The position numbers were made by a program, and so were the translations under genes. A stretch of 63,553 nucleotides of DNA from an uncultured Colwellia sp. (GTDB lineage: Bacteria > Pseudomonadota > Gammaproteobacteria > Enterobacterales > Alteromonadaceae): assembly GCA_913020705.1 (NCBI GenBank), contig CAJWBY010000005.1, positions 1 to 63,553 of the forward strand, in the 5' to 3' direction. Shown one piece after another: positions 10,106 through 20,002 of the stretch. The notes below the pieces were generated by a model. That model ran no database searches. It was given only the letters and a program-made list of their open reading frames with translations, and was not told the DNA's origin. How positions within the stretch are numbered: position 1 is the stretch's first letter; each line of letters begins with the position of its first letter.

Positions 10106-11461
10106 ATGAACGAACTTTGGTCACAGCGCAAATTAGCCAGTGCGACAAAACGTCAACATGACCATCGCAGTCCTTTTCAACGTGACCGTGGTCGTATATT
10201 ACATTCGGCAGCCTTTCGTAGATTACAATCAAAAACTCAAGTAATGGGGAGTGGGCAAAGTGATTTCTATCGCACGCGGCTTACGCACTCTTTAGAGGCT
10301 GCACAAATTGGTTCAGGTATAAGTGCTCAATTAAGATATAAACACCCACAGTTATGTGCTGAACTTTTCCCAGATGACGAAACTCTAATTGAATCTATTT
10401 GTTTGGCACACGACATTGGTCATCCCCCTTTCGGTCATGGTGGTGAAATTGCTCTAAATTTTATGATGCGTAACCACGGAGGTTTTGAAGGAAATGGACA
10501 AACATTTCGTATTGTTTCTCGTCTTGAACCCTTCAGTGAATTTTATGGTATGAATTTATCCCGTAGAACATTATTAGGATTAATAAAATACCCACAAACA
10601 TTAGCAAATTTAACCCAGCTACCTTTACCTGAAGTTCCACAAAGTTTTAGACAATTAAAAGCTGGAGATTGGCATCCCGCTAAAGGGTTGTATAGTGACG
10701 ATGCAGAAATGTTCGATTGGGTATTATCGCCATTATCTTCTGCTGACCGCGAGCTTTTTCAATCAACAAAAAACATTAGCAGTAAACATAATAAAACGCT
10801 TTTTAAATCGCTCGACTGCTCTCTGATGGAATTAGCTGACGATATTGCTTACGGTATTCACGATTTAGAAGATGCTATTGTTACGGGTATAGTTAACCAA
10901 CAAGATTTTGATAACGAAGTTATTACTAAACTTAAAGAAATAGATGAACCATGGATCAAAGAATATTGCGAAACGTTATCTGCTAAATTATTTAACGATC
11001 AACATTATATTCAAAAAGAAGCGATTGGAGCACTCGTCAATTTCTTAATTACTGAAATTTATTTGAGTGACTTAAATGAAAGTAAAGTAAATGAAGATAT
11101 AGACATAAAATTTACAGAACCCTTGTTACGTTATAACGCCAAGTTGCCGGAAAATGCCGGAAATGCTTTACAAATATTCAAAGACTTTGTTTTTTCGTTT
11201 GTTATCAAACAAACGAGTATCCAACAACTTGAATATAGAGGACAACAAATTGTTATGGAACTGTTTGAAGCACTTGCAAGCGATCCAACTCGTTTACTCC
11301 CAAAACACGCAGCACAGCGTTGGGCTTATGCAAAAAATAATGACTTAAACGAGTACAGAGTAATCGCTGATTATGTATCTGGCATGACGGATGACTATGC
11401 CACCCAACTTTACCAAACCCTTTTTCTACCAAGTGGGTCATCTCCAATGAATGAGAGATAA
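10106..11461 (+). CDS. dgt: dGTPase-family HD-domain triphosphohydrolase, likely anti-phage type
   Basis: HD-superfamily deoxynucleoside triphosphohydrolase, expected to hydrolyse dGTP to deoxyguanosine and triphosphate. The 451-residue protein shows the family N-terminus (SPFQRDRGRILHSAAFRRLQ), the metal-binding H in RLTHSLE (about 60), the HD pair in CLAHDIGHPPFGHGGE (about 102) and the later Asp in ELADDIAYGIHD (about 245). It looks closer to the Shewanella-type dGTPases that restrict phage by depleting dGTP than to E. coli Dgt; that is family recall, not a search. It stands alone between two minus-strand genes and has a good AAGGA ribosome site. A housekeeping dGTP-control role is the alternative. 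Confidence 0.88.
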   Translation: MNELWSQRKLASATKRQHDHRSPFQRDRGRILHSAAFRRLQSKTQVMGSGQSDFYRTRLTHSLEAAQIGSGISAQLRYKHPQLCAELFPDDETLIESICLAHDIGHPPFGHGGEIALNFMMRNHGGFEGNGQTFRIVSRLEPFSEFYGMNLSRRTLLGLIKYPQTLANLTQLPLPEVPQSFRQLKAGDWHPAKGLYSDDAEMFDWVLSPLSSADRELFQSTKNISSKHNKTLFKSLDCSLMELADDIAYGIHDLEDAIVTGIVNQQDFDNEVITKLKEIDEPWIKEYCETLSAKLFNDQHYIQKEAIGALVNFLITEIYLSDLNESKVNEDIDIKFTEPLLRYNAKLPENAGNALQIFKDFVFSFVIKQTSIQQLEYRGQQIVMELFEALASDPTRLLPKHAAQRWAYAKNNDLNEYRVIADYVSGMTDDYATQLYQTLFLPSGSSPMNER

Positions 11462-11566
11462 CAACAGACATATAACTGGCTGCAATATATCTATACTTGA
11501 TGACATTCAAACAATATTCATACCTAACGATTATTAAGACTTGAGAGCAAAAATAAAGGAACAGGC

Positions 11567-11941
11567 TTACCCTTTTTGGTATAAAGCACAAACAGCACCA
11601 GAAGGATCTTTAACGACAACATATTTGTCTTTTCCCGCTTCTTTTAATTGAGTCAGTAATTCTCCGCCCAATGTAATGACGCTTTCAATTGAGTCAGTAA
11701 TATCGCTCACTAAAAAATAAGGTAACCATGCTGCAGGCATATCGGCATTTACTCCTTGAGAATGACATATACCACTTACGGCTTCACCAGTCTCAGGTAA
11801 TTTCATTGCATAATCGCTATGATCTCCCATTGGCATTTCTTCAACTTCCCAACCAATGACTTTTTGATAAAAATCTTTTACGTCGCTCGCATTTTCAACG
11901 GTTAAATCTATCCAGGCCATTTCGCCTATTTTGTCACTCAT
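11567..11941 (-). CDS. VOC family (glyoxalase/bleomycin-resistance fold) protein
   Basis: Small 124-residue protein of the vicinal oxygen chelate fold, with the paired beta-alpha-beta-beta-beta pattern (WIDLTVENASDVKDFYQKV at the start, KDPSGAVCALYQ at the end). I chose the ATG at 11941 (MSDKIGEMAWIDL), one base past the stop of the kinase gene, rather than the longer frame that overlaps it by 74 bp. The arrangement TAA-A-ATG implies translational coupling with the kinase. VOC members include glyoxalases, dioxygenases and antibiotic-binding proteins; no substrate can be assigned. Confidence 0.85.
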   Translation of the reverse strand: MSDKIGEMAWIDLTVENASDVKDFYQKVIGWEVEEMPMGDHSDYAMKLPETGEAVSGICHSQGVNADMPAAWLPYFLVSDITDSIESVITLGGELLTQLKEAGKDKYVVVKDPSGAVCALYQKG

Positions 11942-11942
11942 T

Positions 11943-13784
11943 TTAACTCTCCTCAGATCCAATGATTTTAGGGTTTCTAGGGTAATATTTTTCAGGTAAG
12001 ACGCTGATATGTTCAAAAAAACGGGTGTCTTTATAAGGTAGCTTCATAAAGCCTGAAATCCCCTGCCCCTTAATAGTAGGTAATAATTCAATAATTTCCG
12101 CTAAACATTGTGCAAATTCTGTTTTTTTATCGTGATTGAGTAACATCAAATAACTATGGATTTTTAAATGTGTTGGTAGCACTTCAAAAATGATACACCC
12201 TGTATGGTGAATCGAATTCAGACGATACAAAACTATCATAATTTCTTCGGGTAAATACAAGTACTCATCGGGATCTTTACCATCTTCAAAGTAAGAATGT
12301 AAACGGGTTATATCATCAACTTCTTCAATATCACTTACTTCAAAGGAAAAAGTTTGTCCAAGTTCTGCAATAAAATTGTGTTCACTACTCTCTCTTTCTA
12401 CGTGCAAAGTGTTTCTCGCATTAAACAAACAACTCTTAAACATGCCAACACGATGAATGCCTTGCGCGAGGTGAATCATATTATTCACTGCACTTTGAAA
12501 AGAAACTTTTAAACTGGGGTCAAACAAAGATAAATTTGAATCGATATAAACACCATCTGCTTGCCATCGAATAGCTAAACCGCCAACGACAGGAAAGTTC
12601 CCTAAGCGCCCAACCGCTGCTATAAATGCTTTTTCAGTATCCCCCATGCCCATTAAAAAGTTTTTATAATATTTTTCTAATTGCGCATCGTCGATTTCGT
12701 TTAATTCATCACTCTCTGTAGATTCTCTTAAGAACGATTTTCTCGAACCATAAACTACCGTATCTATAACAGCATCAGTTTTTGGCTTTAACCAAACAGG
12801 AATTAAAGGTTGTGTAATTAATGATGTGGGGGTTTTAGCCATCACCATTTGTTTTAAATAAGGTAATTGCTTGAAAAAATAATCACCTGCATGATTGCGT
12901 GATTTAATGTTATCACTGAGCATGGCTTCAATAATTTTTGCCAACATTATAGGTAAACCCAGTGAAAGTGGAGAAATAACTTGATGGCCATATCGACAAG
13001 ACTGTCCCGATGCTATTGCATAAATTGTTGCAGCTAAGCCCTGCTCGTCAAAACGAGGTGATGACATTGCCCCACTTATTTGGTCTTGACCAATAAAATA
13101 GACGTCACCCAAACGGGCATTGGTATTTTGTAAATCACTACTCATTAAATCCATTATACTATTTGCGGTGTTTTGCCCCGTAGTATCTAGCTGTGCAACG
13201 ACAGCTGAGCCCCAATCGATTAAATAAACTCGGCCTGTTTTTTCGTTATACACGACATTAGACGGTTTTATATCACCATGTACATATGGCTTGCCTTTCT
13301 CATGTTGGCTTGAGTCTCTAAGATATAAAAGTATATCAGCAAGCTGAATCGCTATATTCACTACAAGTTCAGGGGCTAACGGACCATATTGGTGTGAATA
13401 CTGTTCTAAATCGATGCCAGGAGCACGTTGCATGTGCAAAATTGACTGTCGCTTTATTTTATAATATTGAATAACTTTTGGAATTTGACTATGTGATAAT
13501 TCACCTTGAATTTCAGCTTCTTCCGATAACCGGTCTTGAACGTGCTGTGGTAAGTTCATACGCGAAAATTTAAAAACGAACTCATTACCTAAATCGTCAT
13601 CTCCATTAAAAACAAAACCATACGCACCTTTTCCTAACAGTGCGATATTTTTGTAACCTAATAAACTTAGTTGCTGCTGACATAATTCAACCCAAACCCT
13701 AAGCTTGGTAGCGTCTTTCGTGTTCAATAAGTAAACCGACTGCTCTTCGGCAATATAAAAATGTTGAAGTTTATTTTCGTGCAC
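11943..13784 (-). CDS. Ser/Thr protein kinase-like protein with novel C-terminal region
   Basis: 613 residues with a eukaryotic-like kinase domain (about 35-310). The glycine loop GKGAYGFVF is near residue 48, a candidate Lys in FVFKFS near 65, the catalytic loop HGDIKPSN near 170 (HGD replacing the usual HRD), and the metal-binding DWG near 190 (replacing DFG). These changes are seen in active atypical kinases, so activity is plausible. The C-terminal half (about 320-613) matches nothing I recognise, is not obviously membrane-spanning, and may be a regulatory or substrate domain. It is followed one base later by the VOC gene. No phosphatase or FHA partner is adjacent. Confidence 0.78.
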   Translation of the reverse strand: MHENKLQHFYIAEEQSVYLLNTKDATKLRVWVELCQQQLSLLGYKNIALLGKGAYGFVFNGDDDLGNEFVFKFSRMNLPQHVQDRLSEEAEIQGELSHSQIPKVIQYYKIKRQSILHMQRAPGIDLEQYSHQYGPLAPELVVNIAIQLADILLYLRDSSQHEKGKPYVHGDIKPSNVVYNEKTGRVYLIDWGSAVVAQLDTTGQNTANSIMDLMSSDLQNTNARLGDVYFIGQDQISGAMSSPRFDEQGLAATIYAIASGQSCRYGHQVISPLSLGLPIMLAKIIEAMLSDNIKSRNHAGDYFFKQLPYLKQMVMAKTPTSLITQPLIPVWLKPKTDAVIDTVVYGSRKSFLRESTESDELNEIDDAQLEKYYKNFLMGMGDTEKAFIAAVGRLGNFPVVGGLAIRWQADGVYIDSNLSLFDPSLKVSFQSAVNNMIHLAQGIHRVGMFKSCLFNARNTLHVERESSEHNFIAELGQTFSFEVSDIEEVDDITRLHSYFEDGKDPDEYLYLPEEIMIVLYRLNSIHHTGCIIFEVLPTHLKIHSYLMLLNHDKKTEFAQCLAEIIELLPTIKGQGISGFMKLPYKDTRFFEHISVLPEKYYPRNPKIIGSEES

Positions 13785-13947
13785 TTAATTTCCTAACGAT
13801 GATGTTCCATTAAAAAGTATATAGATAAAGTCGCTTGATGTTAACTCAAAGCTAAACCTTAAATCCTATGGTTTGAAAGATATGATTATTCCTTACAATC
13901 TGTTTATATTCAGGTAATATCATCAAAAAAATAATAAAGGGACTTAT

Positions 13948-14679
13948 ATGAATTTAGTAAAAGCAGTTTCATTAGTGATCGTTGGAGCAATACTTGGTTA
14001 TAGCTTTTCGTTGACTGTAAAAGTAAACAATGACGATCATTTTATTTGTGATGATGTCAGCATAGAAAATACTGCTTTACCAAATAAAATTTCCGACTTT
14101 AACGTTCAATCAAATACCAACGATAAAGAAGTCACTGTACAGATTGATTGCCCTGCAGTAACCAGTAATTTAAAAGCAATTGTTGCTGATGATGACGTAC
14201 AAACTCAAGAATATCTTGATTTGGTAGAAGACTATCAAGTTCTAGAACGAAAGTATGCCAAGTCGAGCAGTAAAATTTCATCATTAAATCATCAATTAAA
14301 TGAACTGGACGGGAGTGAAACTACTGATGAAGAAATGGAAGATCTTGCCCCCGAACCCTTTAAGTCTTTCCTAAGCTCATTTCGAGGAAAAACGAGAAAT
14401 GATATCTACGACTTTCATAAACAAGATGATGATTTAGATTGGGGCTACAACACACAAAATTATATTTCTGACTTCATTCAAACACATTATAATGGCTCGA
14501 GTGTTGAGCTAATATCCGTGATTTGTAAACAACCTTATTGTGAAATTTTAGTGATCGAAAAAGAAGAAGACGCGTGGAAAAATATTATGAAAGAGATAAG
14601 ACAGCAGCCGTGGTGGAAATTTTCATCAACCACCTCATCATCAAATAATATGTCTACTTACATTTTTCTCTCTATGTAA
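13948..14679 (+). CDS. Membrane-anchored hypothetical protein
   Basis: Not recognised. The 243-residue product begins with one hydrophobic segment (residues 4-22, LVKAVSLVIVGAILGYSFS), either an uncleaved anchor or a signal, followed by an acidic, Asn/Asp-rich stretch. A short heptad-like region at about 82-118 may be a coiled coil. The C-terminal part (about 125-243) holds two Cys in ISVICKQPYCEILVIEK that could pair in the periplasm. AAAGGGA precedes the ATG. It is divergent from the kinase gene and ends at a bidirectional terminator. Confidence 0.75.
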   Translation: MNLVKAVSLVIVGAILGYSFSLTVKVNNDDHFICDDVSIENTALPNKISDFNVQSNTNDKEVTVQIDCPAVTSNLKAIVADDDVQTQEYLDLVEDYQVLERKYAKSSSKISSLNHQLNELDGSETTDEEMEDLAPEPFKSFLSSFRGKTRNDIYDFHKQDDDLDWGYNTQNYISDFIQTHYNGSSVELISVICKQPYCEILVIEKEEDAWKNIMKEIRQQPWWKFSSTTSSSNNMSTYIFLSM

Positions 14680-14696
14680 TTATGTGTCAAATACAA

Positions 14697-14720
14697 AAAA
14701 ACCTGCATCAGCAGGTTTTT
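14697..14720. terminator. Bidirectional Rho-independent terminator
   Basis: A perfect 10-bp stem AAAAACCTGC/GCAGGTTTTT with a 4-nt loop lies between the converging orphan gene and the E2 gene. An A-run on one side and a T-run on the other let it serve both strands. Confidence 0.88.
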
Positions 14721-14741
14721 TAATATCAACAACAAAGAGAA

Positions 14742-16325
14742 TTAAGACATATGCATCAACATATTACTTGGCTCTTCTAAGAATGATTTCCACAAGTTAC
14801 AAAAGCGAGCAATAGAACCACCATCAATAATACGATGATCGCCAGACCAACTAACTTGCATAATATAACGGGCTTCAACTTCACCCTTTTCATTAAAGCG
14901 TGGTAATTTTTGTAATTTACCTAATGCAACAATAGCTGATTCAGGTTTGTTAATAATCGGTGTGGCTATCGTTCCGCCAATAGCACCTATATTTGAAATA
15001 GTGATAGTACCACCTTTCAAATCTTCCGCAGCAACACGACCAGAACGCGCAGAATCTGTTAAACGCATAATATCTTTAGCTACATCAACAATCGATTTAT
15101 TCTGCACTTGCTTAACATTGGGTACGAGTAAACCAACTTTAGAGTCAACCGCCATACCGATGTTATGATCGTCAAAATAGGTGATTTCAGTACAATCATC
15201 ATTAACTTGTGTATTCACAATCGGAAATTCTTTTAACGCTAAAGAAATCGATTTCATGAAAAACGGCATCATGGTTAATTTGATATCTTGCTTCGCATAA
15301 GCTTCTTTCATACCGCTTCGCAAAGCCATCAAGTTTGTCATGTCTATTTCTTCACAATAAGTAAAGTGAGGAATAGTAGACACGGAACGAACCATAGCTT
15401 TAGCCATAACCGCTTTGATACCACGAATAGCTTCAACACGTTTACCACCTGTTTGAACAGCAGTAACTTGAGTGATTTGTTCCGTAGATGCAACAGGTGC
15501 GTTGTTAAAAGAAACTACATCTTCTTTAAAAACACGACCTTTTTTGCCACTGCCTGGTATCTCATGAATATTTACATTTAATTCGCGAGCTACGCGTCGA
15601 ACGGCTGGGCTAGCAACAGCTTTAGCGTTGATAACTTTCTGTGCAACATTTGCCGAACTAACTACAGTTGCTTTTTGAGCAACTGCAGATGTAGCAGCTA
15701 CAGCAGGTTTTTCAACAACGGCAGCAACTTGAGTACCATTATCAGAAAGCTTTTCTATTTCAAATAAAGGTTCATGAACTTTAGCAATTTCACCTTTAGC
15801 ATAATAAAGCTTAGTAACCGTACCATTATGCATCGCAGGAATTTGAACAAGTGCTTTGTCAGTCATTACATCAGCAATAGGTTGGTCTTCGACAATCGTA
15901 TCGCCTTCTTTAACTAACCATTCTACTAATTCACATTCAACAATACCTTCACCTATATCTGGTAAAATAAAGTCTTCACGCTCTAATGAAGGTGTTGTAT
16001 TGGTAGAAAGCACTACTGAACTTTCAACTGCTGAAACAGTACTTTGAACTTCAGCGGCTGGAGCTACTTGCTCTGTTGAAGGTTCTTGATCAGTTGTCAT
16101 ACAAAAAAGTGGTTGATGTACTTTTGCAATATCGCCCTGAGCGTAATAAAGCTTAGTAACTGTACCATTATGCATAGCTGGAATTTGTACAAGTGCTTTA
16201 TCTGTCATCACATCAGCAATTGGCTGATCTTCAACAATAACGTCACCTTCTTTAACTAGCCATTCAACTAGTTCACATTCAACAATACCTTCACCAATAT
16301 CTGGTAGAATAAAATCAATACTCAT
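14742..16325 (-). CDS. bkdB: Branched-chain 2-oxoacid dehydrogenase E2 (dihydrolipoyl acyltransferase), two lipoyl domains
   Basis: Core acyltransferase of the branched-chain 2-oxoacid dehydrogenase complex, passing acyl groups from lipoyl-lysine to CoA during Val/Leu/Ile catabolism. The 527 residues hold two lipoyl domains (about 3-78 and 118-193), each with the lipoyl Lys in VMTDKALVQIPA. A peripheral-subunit-binding domain follows (about 240-275, ASPAVRRVARELN), then the catalytic domain ending in SWSGDHRIIDGG with the active-site His/Asp. The two lipoyl domains are almost identical in sequence, so recent duplication or gene conversion is likely. Last gene of the three-gene operon; no E3 gene is present, so E3 must come from elsewhere. 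Confidence 0.93.
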   Translation of the reverse strand: MSIDFILPDIGEGIVECELVEWLVKEGDVIVEDQPIADVMTDKALVQIPAMHNGTVTKLYYAQGDIAKVHQPLFCMTTDQEPSTEQVAPAAEVQSTVSAVESSVVLSTNTTPSLEREDFILPDIGEGIVECELVEWLVKEGDTIVEDQPIADVMTDKALVQIPAMHNGTVTKLYYAKGEIAKVHEPLFEIEKLSDNGTQVAAVVEKPAVAATSAVAQKATVVSSANVAQKVINAKAVASPAVRRVARELNVNIHEIPGSGKKGRVFKEDVVSFNNAPVASTEQITQVTAVQTGGKRVEAIRGIKAVMAKAMVRSVSTIPHFTYCEEIDMTNLMALRSGMKEAYAKQDIKLTMMPFFMKSISLALKEFPIVNTQVNDDCTEITYFDDHNIGMAVDSKVGLLVPNVKQVQNKSIVDVAKDIMRLTDSARSGRVAAEDLKGGTITISNIGAIGGTIATPIINKPESAIVALGKLQKLPRFNEKGEVEARYIMQVSWSGDHRIIDGGSIARFCNLWKSFLEEPSNMLMHMS

Positions 16326-16335
16326 GACAAAAACC

Positions 16336-17313
16336 TTAGTAATTTATGCTGTGTTTAATGGCTTCATACACTTTTAAGTGGTCGGCAACATATTCTTTTT
16401 CTAACGATAATGGGTAAGGTGTATCCATACCACATACGCGAGCAATCGGAGATTCAAGATGTAAAAAACACTCTTTTTGAATCGTTGCCGCTATTTCACT
16501 GGCAAAACCCGCCGTTAATGGCGCTTCTTGACTAACAATTAAACGACCCGTTTTTGTAACCGAGTTAACAACAGTTTCAATATCCCATGGCAAGATTGTT
16601 CGTAAATCAATAATTTCACATGAAATACCATCTGCAGAAGCCATTTCAGCTGCTTTTTCAATAATTTCCATTTGTGCGCCCCACGCTAATAACGTGATAT
16701 CGCTTCCCGGAGCAACAACTTCAGCTTTACCTAATGGTAATTGATAATCTTCTGTTGGAACTTCACCAACTGATGCACGATATAAACGCTTTGGTTCGAA
16801 AAATATAACCGGGTTTTTATCGCGAATAGACGCTAACAACAAACCTTTTGCTTGGTAAGGGTTACGCGGCACAACAACCTTCAAACCGGGTGTATGTGCA
16901 AAATAGGCTTCAGGCGATTGGCTGTGATATAAACCACCGGCAATCCCACCACCGTATGGTGTACGAATTGTTAAGTTACCTACATCGAATTCATTACCAC
17001 TGCGGTAGCGAAATTTAGCTGATTCGTTAACAATTTGATCAAATGCTGGAAAAATATAATCCGCAAATTGAATCTCAGCGATAGGAACACTCCCCTGGGC
17101 AGCTAAACCATTGGCAAAACCAATGACACCTTGCTCAACTAAAGGAGTATTAAAACAACGTGATTTACCAAATTTTTCTTGTAAACCACTCGTTGCGCGA
17201 AAAACGCCACCAAAATGGCCAACATCTTCACCAAAACATACTGCACGATCGTTTTCTAACATTGCAATTTCAAGTGCATTATTGATTGCATGTAATAAGT
17301 TCATTTGTGCCAT
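16336..17313 (-). CDS. bkdA2: Branched-chain 2-oxoacid dehydrogenase E1 beta subunit
   Basis: Beta half of the thiamine-diphosphate E1 heterotetramer that decarboxylates branched-chain 2-oxoacids. The 325-residue length is typical. Characteristic segments are [18 protein letters not shown] near residue 28 (TPP-binding Glu), [20 protein letters not shown] near 120, and the transketolase C-terminal region ending [16 protein letters not shown]. Its ATG overlaps the E1 alpha stop by one base and E2 follows after 10 bp, so the three subunits are co-translated. Pyruvate-type E1 is less likely given the alpha-subunit sequence. Confidence 0.93.
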   Translation of the reverse strand: MAQMNLLHAINNALEIAMLENDRAVCFGEDVGHFGGVFRATSGLQEKFGKSRCFNTPLVEQGVIGFANGLAAQGSVPIAEIQFADYIFPAFDQIVNESAKFRYRSGNEFDVGNLTIRTPYGGGIAGGLYHSQSPEAYFAHTPGLKVVVPRNPYQAKGLLLASIRDKNPVIFFEPKRLYRASVGEVPTEDYQLPLGKAEVVAPGSDITLLAWGAQMEIIEKAAEMASADGISCEIIDLRTILPWDIETVVNSVTKTGRLIVSQEAPLTAGFASEIAATIQKECFLHLESPIARVCGMDTPYPLSLEKEYVADHLKVYEAIKHSINY

Positions 17314-18497
17314 TATTTTATTCTCCCCGCAGTAAATGGGTAAGCTTCTGGGTACTTTTTAATATGTACTTTCAGTTCTTCAAGTTGAGCTTTTAATAAC
17401 GTTGGTGGCTCGTCGTAAACATCAGTGATCAAATCTTCCACTGGTGGTTTATCAATTTTTTCGGCAACCTTAACTGCTGCTAATATTTCTTCACGTAACT
17501 TATCGAACAAAACTGTTTCTTGTGCTTCATCCCACCAGTTATTTGCTAACATCCAATTTTTCATGCGAAGAATTGGATCATGCGCTTGCCATTTAGCTTC
17601 TTCTTCACGGGTACGATATCCTGAAGGATCGTCTGATGTTGAGTGAGCACCTAAACGGTAAGACATTGCTTCAATAAGTACGGGTTTATTTTCTTCTAAA
17701 GCATATTTACGTGCGTCTTGGGTGGCTTTTAATACCGCTAAAATATCGTTACCGTCTATACGGATAGTTTTGATACCGTAACCAACACCGCGTGGTGCAA
17801 TACCGTTGCCTGCATACTGTTCGTCTGCTGGTGTTGATATTGCGTAGCCATTATTACGACAGAAAAATATGACAGGTGCATTATGCACCGCTGCCATGTT
17901 TAAGCCAGCATGGAAATCGCCTTCTGATGCAGCGCCTTCACCAAAATAACAAATGGTTACTGCATCAAGCCCTTGAAGCTTCTGACCGTAAGCATAGCCT
18001 GTCGCTTGAGGTATTTGAGTCGCTAGCGGAGAAGAAATAGTCATGTAGTTCAATTCACGACTTCCATAATGAATTGGCATTTGACGACCTTTGCCTAAAT
18101 CTTTTTCATTACTGAACATTTGGTTCATGAAATTTTCAAGTGAGAACCCACGGTACATTAATGCACCTTGCTCACGATATTGCGCCATGATCATGTCTTG
18201 AGGTTTTAAACCTGCAGCGCCACCAACACTTGCTGCTTCTTCGCCTAGTGCAGTCATATAAAAGCTTAAACGACCTTGGCGCTGCGATGCCACCATTCTC
18301 TCATCGAGTACACGGTGAAACGCTAACGTTTTATAAATTTTTGTTGCAGATTCCTGATCTATTTCAGGAAGCTCAGCACCGTCATAAACGCTACCGTCTT
18401 GTTTTAATAGTTTGAGGATGGGAATTTCAACTGAATGACCATCAATAAAAGCGGGTTGATGTACGACCGGGCTTTCTTTATATACGTCAGAGTTCAT
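17313..18497 (-). CDS. bkdA1: Branched-chain 2-oxoacid dehydrogenase E1 alpha subunit
   Basis: Alpha half of E1; binds thiamine diphosphate and Mg and starts oxidative decarboxylation. The 394 residues include the TPP motif from [11 protein letters not shown] to CRNNGYAIS (about residues 190-222) and the phosphorylation-loop-like segment [16 protein letters not shown] near 287. First gene of the bkd operon; 234 bp upstream separate it from astE. That gap holds AT-rich inverted sequences that could be operator sites, but I could not match them to a known regulator. Confidence 0.93.
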   Translation of the reverse strand: MNSDVYKESPVVHQPAFIDGHSVEIPILKLLKQDGSVYDGAELPEIDQESATKIYKTLAFHRVLDERMVASQRQGRLSFYMTALGEEAASVGGAAGLKPQDMIMAQYREQGALMYRGFSLENFMNQMFSNEKDLGKGRQMPIHYGSRELNYMTISSPLATQIPQATGYAYGQKLQGLDAVTICYFGEGAASEGDFHAGLNMAAVHNAPVIFFCRNNGYAISTPADEQYAGNGIAPRGVGYGIKTIRIDGNDILAVLKATQDARKYALEENKPVLIEAMSYRLGAHSTSDDPSGYRTREEEAKWQAHDPILRMKNWMLANNWWDEAQETVLFDKLREEILAAVKVAEKIDKPPVEDLITDVYDEPPTLLKAQLEELKVHIKKYPEAYPFTAGRIK

Positions 18498-18669
18498 AGC
18501 CTTCTCTTCTTGTCTTAGGGAATGTGTTCATTGCAGGGTGCGTTATACCCATTATTATTTAAGTGTACTTAGTTTTAGTACTTATTGGGTTTTGTGCAAT
18601 GAGCGGTTGTAAATAATCGGACGTACTTTACCTTTACGTAAACTGAAACACAAGTTATGTGAGCCAACT

Positions 18670-18716
18670 AAACTTTTGGGCATACTGCAATATCATCAAT
18701 ATGCCCATAAAAGTTT
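18670..18716 (-). terminator. Inverted repeat, probable astE terminator
   Basis: Long imperfect stem-loop (arms 18670-18684 and 18700-18716, core GGGCATA/TATGCCC, extended by AACTTTT/AAAAGTT) just downstream of the astE stop on the minus strand. The T-run is short, so terminator strength is uncertain. Confidence 0.55.
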
Positions 18717-18731
18717 ACAACATTACTTTCA

Positions 18732-19835
18732 TTATTCGATAGTCGTTGGGATAACTGTTAATAGTGCTCTCTGTCCTACAGCAACATTGGCATTAGGGAA
18801 TATTATCGCCTCCCCTTCTACATCCGTTTTGATCTCTTTATCATCATCTAAAGCGAGTACCGTACCTTTAGGGAAATCTGTAAAGTTTTCAACATCATCA
18901 GAGAAATTTAAAGAAAAATTTTCACCTTGACGATTAATGGTTTGATAGATTTCGTAAATACTAAAGTCATTTTCATCATAGTTTTTTAGACATAAATCTT
19001 GACCCGAAATCAACCGAGTCAGTGTGTCTTTAACTTTAGAAAATTTAGCCATATCATTTTCACCAAAAGGCATCACTTTTCCTAATTCAACAGTAAAAGC
19101 ATCGGCGTTAAATTCATTTGATGAAAAATAACTAAAAGTAGTTGTTGGTGAATGTGAAAGTAAAATGGTGTTAACACCACAGGCATGCATAAATTGTAGC
19201 TGTGATTTTTTCCATGGTTTACCGTGTCTAAACGGATAAACAGCAAATTTATCATTTTTAGAACCGCGGATTGCTGTATGTAAATCGTAATGACAGCGCT
19301 CACGTTCATTTTCTAAATTTAAGGCTTGGCCTTGTTCAAAGAAATCACGAACAGTATTTTCAAGTAATAGGGCACGATGACGTTCTTTATTGATTAACCC
19401 TTCACCGTTACCTTGATCTTTAGAGTGCCCACCAGAAAATAGACGGTTCATGTTCTCTTCAATAAAACGCTCTGAAATATTAATGGAAGCAGGATTACCA
19501 AAAATAAATAAAACACGTTCACTACAAGTAAGTTCACCTAAAATAAGTTTCTGAATGAGTTCGGCACAAATTTCAATTGGTGCAGTTTCATTACCATGTA
19601 CGGCACTTGAAAGCACAATATCTTTGTTGGATTTTTTTAGTTCCGTCGGCTCAAATACGATTAAACCGGTATCAAGTACAGTGACTTTCGTGATGCTTTT
19701 ATTCGTTTGATGCTGAACTTGAAAGGAAAAACTTCCCGCTATTGACCATTCATTAGCGCGAGTTAAGGCAAGAAAATCACCCGTTGATTGTAATGTTTGT
19801 TGTTGTTTTTGTACTATTGATTGTAATTTATCCAA
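18732..19835 (-). CDS. astE: Succinylglutamate desuccinylase
   Basis: Last step of the arginine succinyltransferase pathway: hydrolyses N-succinylglutamate to succinate and glutamate. A zinc-dependent carboxypeptidase-like enzyme of 367 residues with the HxxE zinc motif in [10 protein letters not shown] (about 80) and the third zinc ligand in YDLHTAIRG (about 176). It opens with TTG. It is a single gene here: astA, astB, astC and astD are not in the window, so the pathway genes are scattered. The related aspartoacylase is the alternative, but the sequence looks like AstE throughout. Confidence 0.92.
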   Translation of the reverse strand: MDKLQSIVQKQQQTLQSTGDFLALTRANEWSIAGSFSFQVQHQTNKSITKVTVLDTGLIVFEPTELKKSNKDIVLSSAVHGNETAPIEICAELIQKLILGELTCSERVLFIFGNPASINISERFIEENMNRLFSGGHSKDQGNGEGLINKERHRALLLENTVRDFFEQGQALNLENERERCHYDLHTAIRGSKNDKFAVYPFRHGKPWKKSQLQFMHACGVNTILLSHSPTTTFSYFSSNEFNADAFTVELGKVMPFGENDMAKFSKVKDTLTRLISGQDLCLKNYDENDFSIYEIYQTINRQGENFSLNFSDDVENFTDFPKGTVLALDDDKEIKTDVEGEAIIFPNANVAVGQRALLTVIPTTIE

Positions 19836-20002
19836 ACCACTTTCACTGAGTCATAAAAAATTACTCTATATTGTACAAAAAAATAGAGATTATTGCTCGG
19901 ATTGATAGTAATTAAAGTAAATATTACATTTGCAGCACACCAATTTGTAACAACACTAGAAATTAAACACTAGGGGCACATAATAAATATGGAAATAAAA
20001 GG

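Noticed and set aside
11253..11591. 112-residue minus-strand frame over the dgt 3' end
   Set aside because: It lies antisense to the well-supported dGTPase gene, shows no family resemblance and has no ribosome binding site.
18540..18600. Imperfect AAGTGTACTT/AAGTACTAA-like repeats upstream of the bkd operon
   Set aside because: Arms do not pair well and match no regulator I know; the region is AT-rich enough for chance.
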